A stretch of DNA of 64,000 bases from Leguminivora glycinivorella (taxonomy: Eukaryota; Arthropoda; Insecta; Lepidoptera; Tortricidae), in the NCBI RefSeq assembly GCF_023078275.1, contig NC_062987.1, positions 20,569,772-20,633,771 of the forward strand. The letters run 5' to 3'. Of the stretch, positions 1-11,100 are shown piece after piece. The translations under genes were made by a program, and so were the position numbers. A model generated the notes under the pieces. It made no database searches. It saw only the letters and a program-made list of their open reading frames with translations, and was not told the origin of the DNA. Every line of letters begins with the position of its first letter. The first letter of the stretch is position 1.

Positions 1-244
1 ACAGCCAATAAAGGGTAACAGCCGATTTTACTTCATACTCAGTATCTAGACTAATAAATGAAGGTAAATATTCCTTATACCGGATCCCCTACTATATGTT
101 AGCTTGTTCCAAAATAGGTCCCCAATATAAAACCTGCACGTGCAATGTTTATTAGGCCTAGATATGACCCCTATGATTTCCATATATTATACATCTTGTT
201 ATACTGGAACCATAGTTTATGTACATAATTTAAAACATGAGAAA

Positions 245-668
245 CCGTAGAGGAAGGTAGAGTTGTAACTCCATTCGTCAGTAAATGTGAGTTATTTGTA
301 TAGGCATTGGTGACATCTAGCGACAATCACGCGTCAACTAGCGTAAATTATCAGTACTGCTACTTGTCAATAGATGTCGCGACGAACGAAGAATTTAATG
401 CTCACCAATTTTTAGCTAATATTACAATAGTATTAATCAGTATTCTGTTTTCAATTCCTTCTGCTTGTAATGTAAGTTGTAAACTGTTCTAATATTCATT
501 TTTTGGCAGACGAGCACTGTTCACAGAGTAGTATAGAGTATTGGTACTGATAATTCACGCTATTTGACGCGTGATTGGCGCTAGATGTCACTATAACTAT
601 GCATATACAAATAACTCGCATTTACTGATGTATTGAGTTACAACTCTTCCCTTACTTTATGCCTCTAT
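245..668. mobile_element. foldback element with ~115-125 bp inverted arms
   Basis: The left arm (about 249-362) and the right arm (about 536-660) are reverse complements. Both carry the tracts GTAAATGTGAGTTATTTGTATA, GTGACATCTAGCG and AATCACGCGTCAA, with some divergence. A spacer of about 170 bp separates them. No transposase is visible, so this is a non-autonomous foldback or MITE-like element. The terminal duplication was not resolved. Confidence 0.7.
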
Positions 669-1385
669 GATGAGAAACAATGTGTGACCAAAAATCATGA
701 ATGTGGAAAATTTCTTAATATGTAATATAAAGAAAACTTGGGCATTACTTAGGTGATAAGTCTATAAAATGTCTAAAATAGAAACAGAATTTTTACGCCA
801 TAAACTTTTCGGGTAACTACGCCATCTAGTTCTCTTTATAAGAAACTCTCTTTTCATGTTTTTGGTCTAAAACTTATTGGCAACGTGCGTGCCAGAGTGG
901 CGCTGATTGTCACAAACACATGCCATCTTATGCATGTCCAACATTAATGCTAGCGGCGGCCGTTGGAACTAATTTGACAACATACAATTTAATATGGAAA
1001 AGCCGACAAAATAGGGCAGTACCAGTCGTGCACGTAGCCAATAGTCGTTATTTTTGATTTGACTAATAGTGCAATATGAAGACAAAAATAAAAGTACAGA
1101 ATATTTGTCTTTTTAATGCAATTGTACTGGCATTTTGTTATATAGTGTGTATCTTTAGGTATTAAAAAAATTTAAACAAAATCTACCCTCAATAGAGTCC
1201 TTAAAGGGTAAATGAAAAGATTGCGCGACTAAATAAAGAGGTTAAAACAGGTCGCTCAGTGACAGATCCACTTGGTTTTGTATTTTGTTGGTTAACCAAC
1301 AAATGTATCTACCCTAAAATGAACATTTTTTTTTTATAAATGGCCTTACTCTTGACCACAGACTAGCCAAAGGCAAAAACGTGGC
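669..1385. other. intergenic stretch, nothing recognised
   Basis: AT-rich sequence with no long open frame, no tRNA-like fold and no repeat that recurs elsewhere in the window. Confidence 0.5.
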
Positions 1386-1679
1386 CTACGATGGAGTGAG
1401 CTCGCCCAGAAGATGCCTGTTCACTCTTGATTTGAAGGTTGCCGGGTTATATGAGCTCGGAAATATAGCCGCCGGCAAGGAATTCCACTCCTTGGCAGTG
1501 CGCATAAGAGAAAAAGAAGCAAAGCGCTTCGTGCGAATTCGCGGAATATCTACCAAGTAAGGATGGAAACCGGCCGTGCGCCTAAGAGTCCGATGGTAGA
1601 ATGGGGACGGTGGAATAAGGTCACACCTCGGACACTGGCGATCAAATAATATTTGATGAAAGAGGCGCGTTCCTAGCAC
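1386..1679 (-). pseudogene. non-LTR retrotransposon ORF2 C-terminal fragment
   Basis: The open frame has the arrangement seen at the C-terminus of Jockey/CR1-type lepidopteran LINE proteins. A DRQCPRC cysteine motif is followed by a His/Arg-rich stretch, then the block RTAKEWNSLPAAIFP, then FKSRVNRHLLGE just before the stop. Only about 95 residues remain, with no reverse transcriptase core or endonuclease, so this is a 5'-truncated remnant. The same WNSLP-type block recurs at 43501 and 53854 in diverged form. Confidence 0.7.
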
Positions 1680-1870
1680 ACATTCTAAGCTCGTGTAGGT
1701 GAACGCGTACCATGCTTGTATGAGTGAGACATGACAGGCCGACTGTCCGCGTTTTTGACAGCCGGTAACTGTGAGGTAACCGAGCGGGGGTGGGCGGCAC
1801 TCTCAGCGGGGAGCGGGAGTGGCCATACCATGGCCATACTGTTCGATAGTACTCTTTATTATAATGTGAT
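1680..1870 (-). repeat. upstream part of the same dispersed repeat
   Basis: This stretch matches 37015-37250 (opposite orientation) and 40745-40985 (same orientation). All share the tracts for GTACGCGTTCACCTACACGAG and AGTATGGCCACTCCCGC. It continues directly into the LINE fragment at 1679, so it probably belongs to that element. Confidence 0.6.
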
Positions 1871-2078
1871 AAGGTAGTGTTTGTTTACCTTGTTTTAGTA
1901 CCTAAAGTACAGAGTAAATGTGAGATGAACCCCATAATGTATAAATGTTCAAGTTTTAGTATTTTTCACTAAATGTAATGTTGAAAATGTGATAGTGGAA
2001 TACTGTATATGTTGCATATTTTACAATTGTATTAACTAATGATGTAAGGTATTGTGAATCTTTAAAGTCTGACTATAA

Positions 2079-2990
2079 GGCACTGCTCCCACCAAAAGCG
2101 GCTATCAGCGATAAACTAACAAAATATCGCTCCTGTGTTAAAAACTTAAAAGAGACGCGATGGTAGCGCGAGAGAGTTATAGTTCGTCGCCGAGCGATGG
2201 ACTATAGATCATTCGCTCTCTCTTTTATTAGGGTTCCGTAGTCAACTAGGAACCCTTATAGTTTCGCCATGTCTGTCCGTCCGTCCGCGGATAATCTCAG
2301 TAACCGTTAGCACTAGAAAGCTGAAATTTGGTACCAATATGTATATCAATCACGCCAACACGTGCAAAAATAAAAAATGGAAAAAAATGTTTTATTAGGG
2401 TACCCCCCGTACATGTAAAGTGGGGGCAGATATTTTTTTCATTCCAACCCCAACGTGTGATATATTGTTGGATAGGTATTTAAAAATGAATAAGGGTTTA
2501 CTATAAAATCGTTTCTTGATAATATTAATATTTTCGGAAATAATCGCTGCTAAAGGAAAAAAAGTGCGTCCCCCCCCCTCTAACTTTTGAACCGTATGTT
2601 TAAAAATATGAAAGAAAATCACAAAAGTAGAACTTTATAAAGACTTTCTAGGAAAATTGTTTTGAACTTGATAGGTTCAGTAGTTTTTTAGAAAAATACG
2701 GAAAACTACGGAATCCTACACTGAGCGTGGCCCGACACGCTCTTGGCCGGTTTTTACACCATTGCGACTATCTTTTGTTCGTTTCTGGGTGTTAAAAAAA
2801 ATCTAATATCGAATTTCACCAGATCTGGACGTGTTTGGGCTAATTCTTCTCAGAATCACGAGCTGATTCTATCCCGACGATAAAAAGCGAGATCTACTTA
2901 GTGAAATTCGATATTCGGGATTTTCTTTTGAAGAACACCCTTCTATCGCTGATAGCTCATCGCTTACTCGGTTTTGATGGGACCAGTGCC
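2079..2990. mobile_element. MITE family A, copy 1, split by a later insertion
   Basis: The ends are GGCACTGCTCCCACC and GGACCAGTGCC, matching the intact family A copy at 3981-4276. TAA lies on the left and TTA on the right. The inner arms match the family's long inverted repeats, including the tract CTATCTTTTGTTCGTTT near 2766. A 524-bp unrelated element occupies 2230-2753, which explains the excess length. A three-base TWA target and GG-initial ends suggest a PIF/Harbinger-type origin (inference). Confidence 0.65.
2230..2753 (+). mobile_element. AGGGTTCCGT repeat inserted in MITE A
   Basis: It begins with AGGGTTCCGTAGTCAACTAGGAACCCT, which is itself a hairpin. It ends after another hairpin, GAGCGTGGCCCGACACGCTC, followed by TTGGCCGG. 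Another near-full copy is at 6064-6557 and 5'-end or related fragments are at 61068 and 54435. A TCCG-rich microsatellite follows the first hairpin. No coding capacity is seen; the family is common in Lepidoptera but its class is not clear from sequence. Confidence 0.65.
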
Positions 2991-2993
2991 TTA

Positions 2994-3126
2994 GTCCGTT
3001 TTCACATTATCCGATCCGATATCGGATGTCGGAAGGATTTCAATGGAAAAAATCCAAGATGGCGCCTGTAATGTATGGGATATCGGTCCTACATCCTATA
3101 ACGGATCGGATAATGTGAAAACGCAC
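2994..3126. mobile_element. MITE family B, copy 1 (133 bp)
   Basis: The ends are GTCCGTTTTCACATTATCCG and its complement, ending CGCAC, and the element is flanked by TTA at 2991-2993 and 3127-3129. The sequence is nearly a palindrome around ATATCGGATG. It is almost identical to the 133-bp copy at 58943-59075 in reverse orientation, which suggests recent movement. Confidence 0.8.
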
Positions 3127-3366
3127 TTAGTGTAGATAGACTATTATGTTGGCTGGATGTATGAGATTATTCTTCTAAGGATCTGATGTGATCTGAAAAG
3201 TGAAGTTATGTTTGAGCTCAAATTTATTTACATGCTTTTATTTCTATGTTTAATTCTCAAAAATTAATTTAAGTAACATGATGATTTTTTTATGTAAAGT
3301 ACATGTATGTTTTTCTCGTCAATATTTTATAGAGAATTTTAATTAAATTGGTGCTTTTCAGTGTAC

Positions 3367-3606
3367 ACAATAATAGTACATTACGATACAAGTGCGTAAA
3401 AAAGGAAGTACGAAACGAGTGGCGATAAATTAAAACACGACCAAAGGGAGTGTTTTAAATCGACACGAGTTACGAATTTCCTTTTCGCACGTGTATCGTA
3501 CGACGTTTTTCAGTACAGATGGCTCTCAGAAGTTTCGACCTGACATAATAATGAACCACTTCTCGCACTAGTGCGTAAAAAAAAACACCATCTGTACTGA
3601 AAAACA
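3367..3606. repeat. family D foldback repeat, copy 1
   Basis: It shares GTACATTACGATAC, GGAGTGTTTTAAATCGACACG and TTTCCTTTTCGCACGTGTATCG with 50367-50580. An internal inverted pair, TTTTCAGTACAGATGG near 3508 and its complement near 3588, gives a hairpin. It is non-coding. Confidence 0.65.
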
Positions 3607-3980
3607 ATTATTATATTATGGACACCGAATCCACAAGCTTTTGATTCATACATGTAGTCAGAGGTACTTTTATGCAGAACCTATTTTAAAAAAATCTGAC
3701 ATTTGTATTCTTATGTTCAGTCAAGCAATTGGAACCCTAGGCCACTCTACAACCATGTCAAAATGACAATCGTTAAAAGCTTACTTATAATCTGATTTAT
3801 AACGTCACTATGACCAAAGACATATATAACTCCATCTAGACAGATAAAGTCTAAGAAAAAAACGTACCTCAGTACCATACAGAAAAAGGTACGGTGGCCT
3901 AATGGCGTTACACCTTTGGGGGACGCTCAGCTAGATGGCGCTAATATTAATATTTGACATTTTGAAACATATCAAGCTAA

Positions 3981-4276
3981 GGCACTGGTCCCACCGCGAG
4001 CTAGTAGGCTATCGGCTATAAAAACTAACAAAAGTAATCACCCCCGTGCAAATAAAAGAGACGGCGATTTTGATGGCTCACCACTGGGCGAGTAACTATA
4101 AACATCGCCGTGTCTCTTTTATTTAGGCATTAAGTCCGCCATTTGTACATTTTTTTTTTATTTATGTGCAATAAAGTTTAAATAAATAAATAAATATTTA
4201 CACGGGAGTGATTATCTTTTGTTCGTTTTTATAGCCGATAGCTCATAGCTTACTAGCTCGCGGTGGGACCAGTGCC
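3981..4276. mobile_element. MITE family A, copy 2, intact
   Basis: The element has inverted ends of about 80 bp. They start GGCACTGGTCCCACCGCGAG and include the GCTATCGGCTATAAAAAC and AACAAAAG tracts. It is flanked by TAA on both sides (3978-3980 and 4277-4279). It carries no ORF. This copy serves as the uninterrupted reference for the split copy at 2079-2990. Confidence 0.75.
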
Positions 4277-4543
4277 TAAGAATATGGGCCAAATTGTCAA
4301 AACTGAGGTTCAAAAGTTTTAAGCCTGTGTCAAGAGATGGCAGTCTATGCACTGTACACATTTTACTTCGACAGAAACTCTATATAATACTCGATCCTCT
4401 TTGCTATGACATCGTTCTACAGTGGTCTAGGGTTCCAATTGGTTGACTGCACTACGTCAATTTCAGTTCAACTCCATTTCAAATAGGCCGGATAGCACTT
4501 TAGCCAGTCATTAGGCGTTAACAGGCATTATGGCAGGGTTAAC

Positions 4544-4621
4544 AGATTCTCGGCCGCGAATAAATTGTATGAAGTCTCGGCCGCCCGAGACTTCATACAA
4601 TTTATTCGCGGCCGAGAATCT
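4544..4621. repeat. perfect 37-bp inverted repeat with 4-nt loop
   Basis: Positions 4544-4580 and 4585-4621 are exact reverse complements separated by CCGC. The arms carry CGGCCGCGAATAAATTG and GAAGTCTCGG. It is either a very young foldback or a hairpin under constraint. Confidence 0.85.
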
Positions 4622-5724
4622 CAGTCGGACCTTACCGATTATGATCAATTATGACATTCCATAAAAAAAAGTCCTGTGACGTGCAATAAAAACGTTTTCA
4701 TATGAAATTTTAACAGAAGATCTCCCTTATTGCAGATAAAACATAGGTTCCCTTGGGAAACTTGGAAACCTACAATTATTTGTCTTTTACTTACCGCATG
4801 AATATTTATGTGTATTATAAATAATAACATGTTAAACTGTTCGTAAGTTAACCTAATACGTACAAGAATGTAAAATGGAATGCTCTTAATGTAAACGATT
4901 TTAATGAATTCTATAATTCAGAGCTTGTAAGATTTGAAGTGTAACATGGACCTAAATTGTGTGTATATAGAACTAGTGTACATAAGACAAAGAAAGTAAT
5001 ATAAATAAAATAATGATTTACTTGCTTAGTTTTATTAATTAAGAGAACCACACAACTTTTCCTGACAGTACTATTTTGTTGATGATGATGATTATGACAA
5101 TAGTGACTGTTTTCCATGCAGATGAATAGAATAGTGATTATGCATGATTTTTTTAATACGATTCTACTGGCTATTGAATTAATTACTAAAAATAAATGTA
5201 GGAACACATCCAAAATATGAAATAAGAAACTAGAAAAAAAAAATTAAAAGCACTATCATTTACGGCCAATTTAAACGCTGCCATTTTGGCGCGCTCGATC
5301 GAGTGAAATCTGACGTCATACTTCTGGCCGTACACACGAGTGGGAGCGAGAAAAGAATAACTCTCTCTCGCTCCCACTTACTGACGTCAAGCGTAACATG
5401 ACGTCACGTTGCGTTTTGAGAATTTGTGAGGGAATTTAAAAAAGCCGCTTTTCGCGGTTGTAAACGTATGTTTTTTCGCAATAAATTGGCAATAAAGATT
5501 ACAAATAAATATATTGTGGTCATTTTGGAGTTACGTGTATAAGATGATACAGTACTGAACTGTATTATTATTAAATATTATTCCCTATTGGTGTTACAAA
5601 CAGCCAAGTTTCGAGACTTTCAACACTCGGTTTAGTCATATAAAAATCTGTGAAAAACGAATGTATGACATACCAGTGACAGAAACGGAGAATTTAAGGA
5701 TGTTTGACAGTTCGTTTTTATTTA
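4622..5724. other. intergenic stretch, no gene recognised
   Basis: AT-rich sequence with short random frames only. A small inverted pair around 5340-5380 (GTGGGAGCGAG and CTCGCTCCCAC) is the only structure seen. Confidence 0.45.
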
Positions 5725-5842
5725 GGGCCACTTGCACCAACGAAAATGGTTAAACCCGCGGGTTAACCCTTGGTTAACCCACCATTTTACATGGAATTTG
5801 ATAGATGACAGCCTGGACTGGGCCTGTAAGTGCAAGTGGGCC
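5725..5842. mobile_element. MITE family C, copy 1 (118 bp)
   Basis: The ends are GGGCCACTTGCA and TGCAAGTGGGCC, flanked by TTA on both sides. The inside holds GGTTAACCC units and CCATTTTACATGGAATTTGA. The family recurs at 9146-9251 and 59994-60111. Confidence 0.75.
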
Positions 5843-6063
5843 TTATTTAAATACGTAGTCAGTAACTGAGATATTCATTTATTGAACAAAGAAAAATCAA
5901 GCAATGTGTGCCATTCCGTGACATCCTATCTCTTAAACGGGTAAACCGATTTAGATACGGTTATTTTTCTGTGAAAACTTTTTTCTCATCGGTTAATTTA
6001 TTTATAAAATTGGGTTTTCCTTGCATTTTTTTAAGTGTAGATAGACAACTTCTTTGCCTTTTT

Positions 6064-6557
6064 AGGGTTCCGTCCGTAGTCAACTAGGAACCCTTATAGT
6101 TTCGCCATGTCTGTCTCATCTGTGTGTCCGTCCGTCCGTCCTCGGATAATCTCAGTGACCGTTAGCACTAGAAAGCTGAAATTTGGTACCAATATGTTTA
6201 TCAATCTCGCTGACAAAGTGGGAAAAAAATGTCTTGTTAGGGCACATAGGTACCTAAAGTGGGAACTGGGAACTGATTTTGTTTTTCGTTCCAACCCCAA
6301 CGTGTGATATATTGTTGGATTAAGTATTTAAAAATGAATAGGGGTTTACTACAATCGTTTTTTGATAATATTAATATTTTCGGAAATAATGGCTCCTAAA
6401 GGAAAAAAGTGTGTCCCCCCCTCTAACTTTTGAACCATATGTTTAAACTTTCTTGGAAAATTATTTTGAACTTGATAGGTTTAGTAGTTTTTGAGAAAAA
6501 TACGGGAAACTACGGAACCTTACACTGAGCGTGGCCCGACACGCTCTTGGCCGGTTT
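6064..6557 (+). mobile_element. AGGGTTCCGT repeat, second copy
   Basis: Collinear with 2230-2753. It has the same 5' hairpin (with a TCCG-type expansion), the same GTTAGCACTAGAAAGCTGAAATTTGG tract and the same GAGCGTGGCCCGACACGCTC end hairpin. Confidence 0.7.
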
Positions 6558-7469
6558 GTTTTATAAAGTCATACCTATTCGCAACAACAGTGTTCAGGAA
6601 ATCGTATTCGTTGATAGTTATATCTCGTGACCAATATTAATTGAAATGAAAGTGTCTCGAAACAAGTATAATACATTGAACCCGATTTCTGTTATAATAA
6701 ATATCGTTGAAATTAGGAAACATTCTTCGCTTATGACGAACCGCAAAAAAATTACAATCCTATTACTTAAAACATATTACTTTTATAAATTCTTTCGCTT
6801 AACTTCAAATTCGGGTAAATCCATTCTGCTTTAAGGTTGATTATGTATAAAAATATATATATAATATGAAAAAGAATCAGCCTTACCTATAGCAGATATT
6901 ATGTTCCGTAGTACTGTCTAGATTGTAAATTCAATTTTAGTTATAGTTGTATAGTCCTGTGTTAAATGATAACTGTGTATTTCGAAAATTATAAAAAACA
7001 CTTAAACAATATAACACATATTCTCTATAGTTGAAGAAATATGAGTAAATCCTTTGGTTGGTTAGATGACGCGTGCGGTCAGCGCCAGTGTGACAGTCGC
7101 CTTACGAACGGGTTTGCACTTGAAAACGCAGCACGACTAGGATGAGTTCCGCCACACGATACCAGTCTACGGCGGGGCCACGAAACTAGCGGCTCTGGGT
7201 AAAATATTTTTATGTCCCGTTTATTTACTATGATCCGCTGATGGGCAACTAATCCAAAGATACATAGCCAAATGCCCAAACGCTTGCGATAATATCGTTA
7301 TCGTATGTAGCTAGTTATCTCTGTCGCTCTTCCGTATTGGCGCGACAAAGCCAGACTGCGTTTTGACCGGCATCTAGTGTCAACGATTGACATTTCGACG
7401 GCTAGGCATAATACATAGCATCTGAAATTGTCATTCAAATGAAAGACTTTTGTCTACAGGTCTAAAACT
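6558..7469. other. intergenic stretch, one short repeat fragment
   Basis: No gene is recognised. Positions 7317-7358 carry a fragment of the dispersed family H (GTATTGGCGCGACAAAGCCAGA), seen more fully at 12640, 37524 and 39360. Confidence 0.45.
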
Positions 7470-7660
7470 TAATAACTCCACTTCCATGGCTCCAAAATAC
7501 AATTTGCAGCGAACGTCGGCGCCCGCGAACAAGCACTTTCCATAGTTTCCATCAGGTGCGACTAAGGTCAATCACTGGCCAGTTTGTAATAATAATACCA
7601 AAAAATACCAATGAAGCTCTCAGTCGTGTTGTGTGAGCTTAATAAGCCACCAAAACTAAA
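7470..7660 (+). pseudogene. decayed copy of exon 1 of the EGF gene
   Basis: This segment aligns with the leader and first exon of the EGF gene (about 8120-8240). Shared tracts are GGCTCCAAAA, AACTTGC/AATTTGC, GTCGGCG, ACCAATGAAGCT and CAGTCGTG-TGTGTG. An ATG at 7611 starts a similar peptide (MKLSVVLC), but it diverges after eight residues into a charged, non-hydrophobic run instead of a signal peptide core. No donor site equivalent to CAG/GTATGT is present. It looks like a tandem duplicate of the 5' end that has decayed. A functional alternative first exon is less likely. Confidence 0.6.
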
Positions 7661-7680
7661 AAAACAACACATATTTACCA

Positions 7681-7706
7681 ATATATATATATATATATAT
7701 ATATAT
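7681..7706. repeat. (AT)n microsatellite
   Basis: Thirteen uninterrupted AT units just downstream of the decayed exon-1 copy. Confidence 0.9.
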
Positions 7707-8188
7707 TGAACAAAAAAAAACAATTCTAAAAACATACACGTACTCGATGTAGTATTAAAAAAACTATTGAAATTATTCCACTACGTAAAACCTGACCACA
7801 AATATATGACGTGAGGTATGAGTGAGGGCGTGGTGTTTCGGCGGTTCCGGGGCAACCTGCCGAACCCTACGCCGAGTCAGACGACGCAACGGAGCCACGC
7901 TGTTACGTCGTCGCTTAAATAGAATATTGTATTTTTTTTTCTTCTCTCTGTTTTGTATTTTTTACTGTTATGCTGTGTAACTTATTTGAATAATAAATAA
8001 ATAAATAATAAAAATGACTACGCGCCATGATGCGGAATTTCATTAGAACTATTTTCTTCATACTAAACAGAATAACAGCGCCCTCCTGACAATAATCATA
8101 TACTTATTTTAGGTGGCTTTAGAAACGCCGCTCCCGTGGCTCCAAAAGACAACTTGCGGCGAAAGTCGGCGTCCGAGTAACAGTACCA

Positions 8189-11100
8189 ATGAAGCTGCCA
8201 GTCGTGCTGTGTGTGCTCGCGCTGGCCCCGGCCGCGCTGCCGGCCAAGTACATGCCAAAATGGAAAAAACAGGTATGTAGTATGTACATAATAATATTTA
8301 AAACTAGCTTTTGCCCGCGGCTTAGAGACAAAACTAGCCTATGTTCTCCATTCCATCCCTTCAATTATCTCCGCCTGAAAAATCACGTTAATTCGTCGCT
8401 CCGTTTTGCCGTGAAAGACGGACAAACAGACACATTTTCCCATTTATAATATTAGTGTATCGGAATGTGATGACTTGCTTACCTCCCTATTTTACAGTGA
8501 TCAATAATTCTACTAATTATTCTACATTTCTACTTGCATCGGGACTTAATAGCTTTTTAAGATTTTAAGTTTTTCTGATATTTGCGAGGATGGTGATGGG
8601 ATACACCTAGGGTTGCAAAAAAACGTTTTTTTTTCTAGCTTGCAAAAAAACATGAAAAAAAAACCGTGAAAAAAACAGTTTTTTTTCTGGAGTATGTTTT
8701 TTTCTAAAGGACGAAATCTCAAAATTTGCGAAACAGTTAATACTTTTATACGGTTTTTTAGACTTTATGTTAACTATTAAACGAATTTTATTCAATAACT
8801 TTAATTTCTGGTTTTATAAAACTAACATTTACACAATCTGTAGTTCGTAGTTGTCGCTACTGTTGACAACACCACCCCCTCTCCACGCTCCACGCCGCAT
8901 CGGGGATTCCCCAATAAACGTTTGCATACTGAATGTTTATCGAATTAAAATGTACGTTATTGTTGTTGAAACGTTACAAATCACGAAAAACCATTATTGT
9001 CGTATTATTTGTTCATCTGAAAAAAAACATAATATTTAGAAAAAAAAACCATGGTGCTTGGTTATAGCTCACATAGATCCACTCAAACTTTATTTCAAAT
9101 AAAGTGTGCCGGTCTTGCCCGCACTGACCTTAGTTAGTTTTCTTAGGGCCACTTGCACCAACGAAAATGGAGGGTTAACCCACCATTTTATATGGAATTT
9201 GACAGTTGACAGCCCACTAACCTTGAGCTGAGCGGGTGATGCATGTAGCCCTTAGTATTTTTTTTTTCTTAAAAATAAAACCATACACCTGCGATAGATA
9301 TGTTACATCAAATATTGTTGAGAAACGGGCTTTACAATTAACTCTACTAAGTGTCAAAACTATGACATGTCAATCGCATATCGAATAGACAAAGTTAATC
9401 GAAATCTAGAACATTCCTATTCTAGATTTTGATAGAAAATCAGATAATGAAGTGAACGAAAATAAACATCAAGCCAACAGTGTAGCCAAGTTGTCAGTCG
9501 CTAACGCTCCGTGGCGAATGATACGTTGTCGGAAACAGAAGAGCGATAGAGAGAGTTGCGTATCGTTCGTGAGTGATTGACCTCTGTCTACGACTCTACG
9601 GGCTCAGCCGGCATTGCCGAAATTAAAGAGTTGACGGTAGACGAGCATTTCTTTTTTTTTCGCCACTTTTATGAAATGTGATATTTTTGAAAAAAATTAT
9701 GGTATTCCTACTCAGAATCACTAGCTGCTTCAATCCTAGTAGTTAAAAAATTGTCCCATAAGATTTTTTCTTATTTTGTTACCATTTTCCATACATGTTG
9801 TGTGGGATAACAAAAGAGGAAAATAACAAAAATGTATGGAAATTCTGGGACACTTTTTGTCTCCCAGTGAGATTGAAAGTACTCGTGATTCTGAGTACAA
9901 TTGACCTAAAATTCTTTAAAAAAATCAAAATAAAAAAATGGCAAAAAAAATGCTCAGACGCCGATCGAAACGCATTCTGGCTCTGTCGCGCTAACGCCGT
10001 GTCTTGTGTGGGCGACGGTCGCGCGACCGTCGCCGTCGCGTCTCATACTTCCGTATCGATAAGGTTTGATTTCGTATGCGTCGCATCGCCGTCGCGCGAC
10101 CATCGCGCGACCGTCGCCCACGCAAGCCACGGCGTAATACGGAAAAGCTACGATAAGGATATAAGCGGTTGTGCATTTGGCTATGTATCCAGAGATTACT
10201 AAATATTAAGTTATTTGCTTCTTATAGCTGTTTCACATTACGGCATTCAATTACTTCACAAATGCTCTCATTGACTTTATAATACGGATGCAAAAAATGT
10301 AACAACCATAAAGACGCATAAACAATTCTATACCGTGTTTTTTTTCGTTAATTTCGACACGTAGCTAGGTTCATTATCAGGAACCACCCTGTATATCACT
10401 TTTAGTTAAATTCGCAAAAAAAAACATCATTTTCATACATAAATTACATAATAAATGAATTTATTAGTGTGAGAGACCCTTAAGAATAACATTCAAGTTA
10501 GTGTCAAGTGATTGACAAAACAAATAACATTAGGAATTGGTAAAGGCAGTCACACACGTGTTCAGTAATTATCTTTATTTTTTTAATAACTCGATAACCG
10601 TAATAGTTAAGACGCTAAGTTAATTGTATTTGATCTAAAAAAACCTTCCCTTAACGTTAACGGCATTTAATAAAAACAGGGTGTATATGAGCAAAAACAA
10701 GCACTAAAATTAATAAAGAAAAAAAAAGTTATGATTCTTTTTCTTAAAAATAAATAGTTTTTTGGCTTTGAGACTACGGTCACCGATGTAGTTAATCCAT
10801 TTATGACTTACTCTTACTTACTCGCTTCGCTCGTGGTTCAACTATAGAATCCTTTCACTTGCTCGTTTTTCTATTCCACACTCGGCGTTAAAATACAACT
10901 TTGCACCCGTGTATAACACAAAACTTTTCCCCACACTATAGCGATTAAAGTACAACGCAAAAAACGCGTTTATCACTGCTTCCAGTAGTTCTACAGGTGG
11001 TAAAACATCTTCATCACTAGATTAACCCACTTTTATCAATTTTAAAACAGAAAATTTGCCTCTATTCAAGGTGAAATTACTTTATCCACTAGTGGATAAA

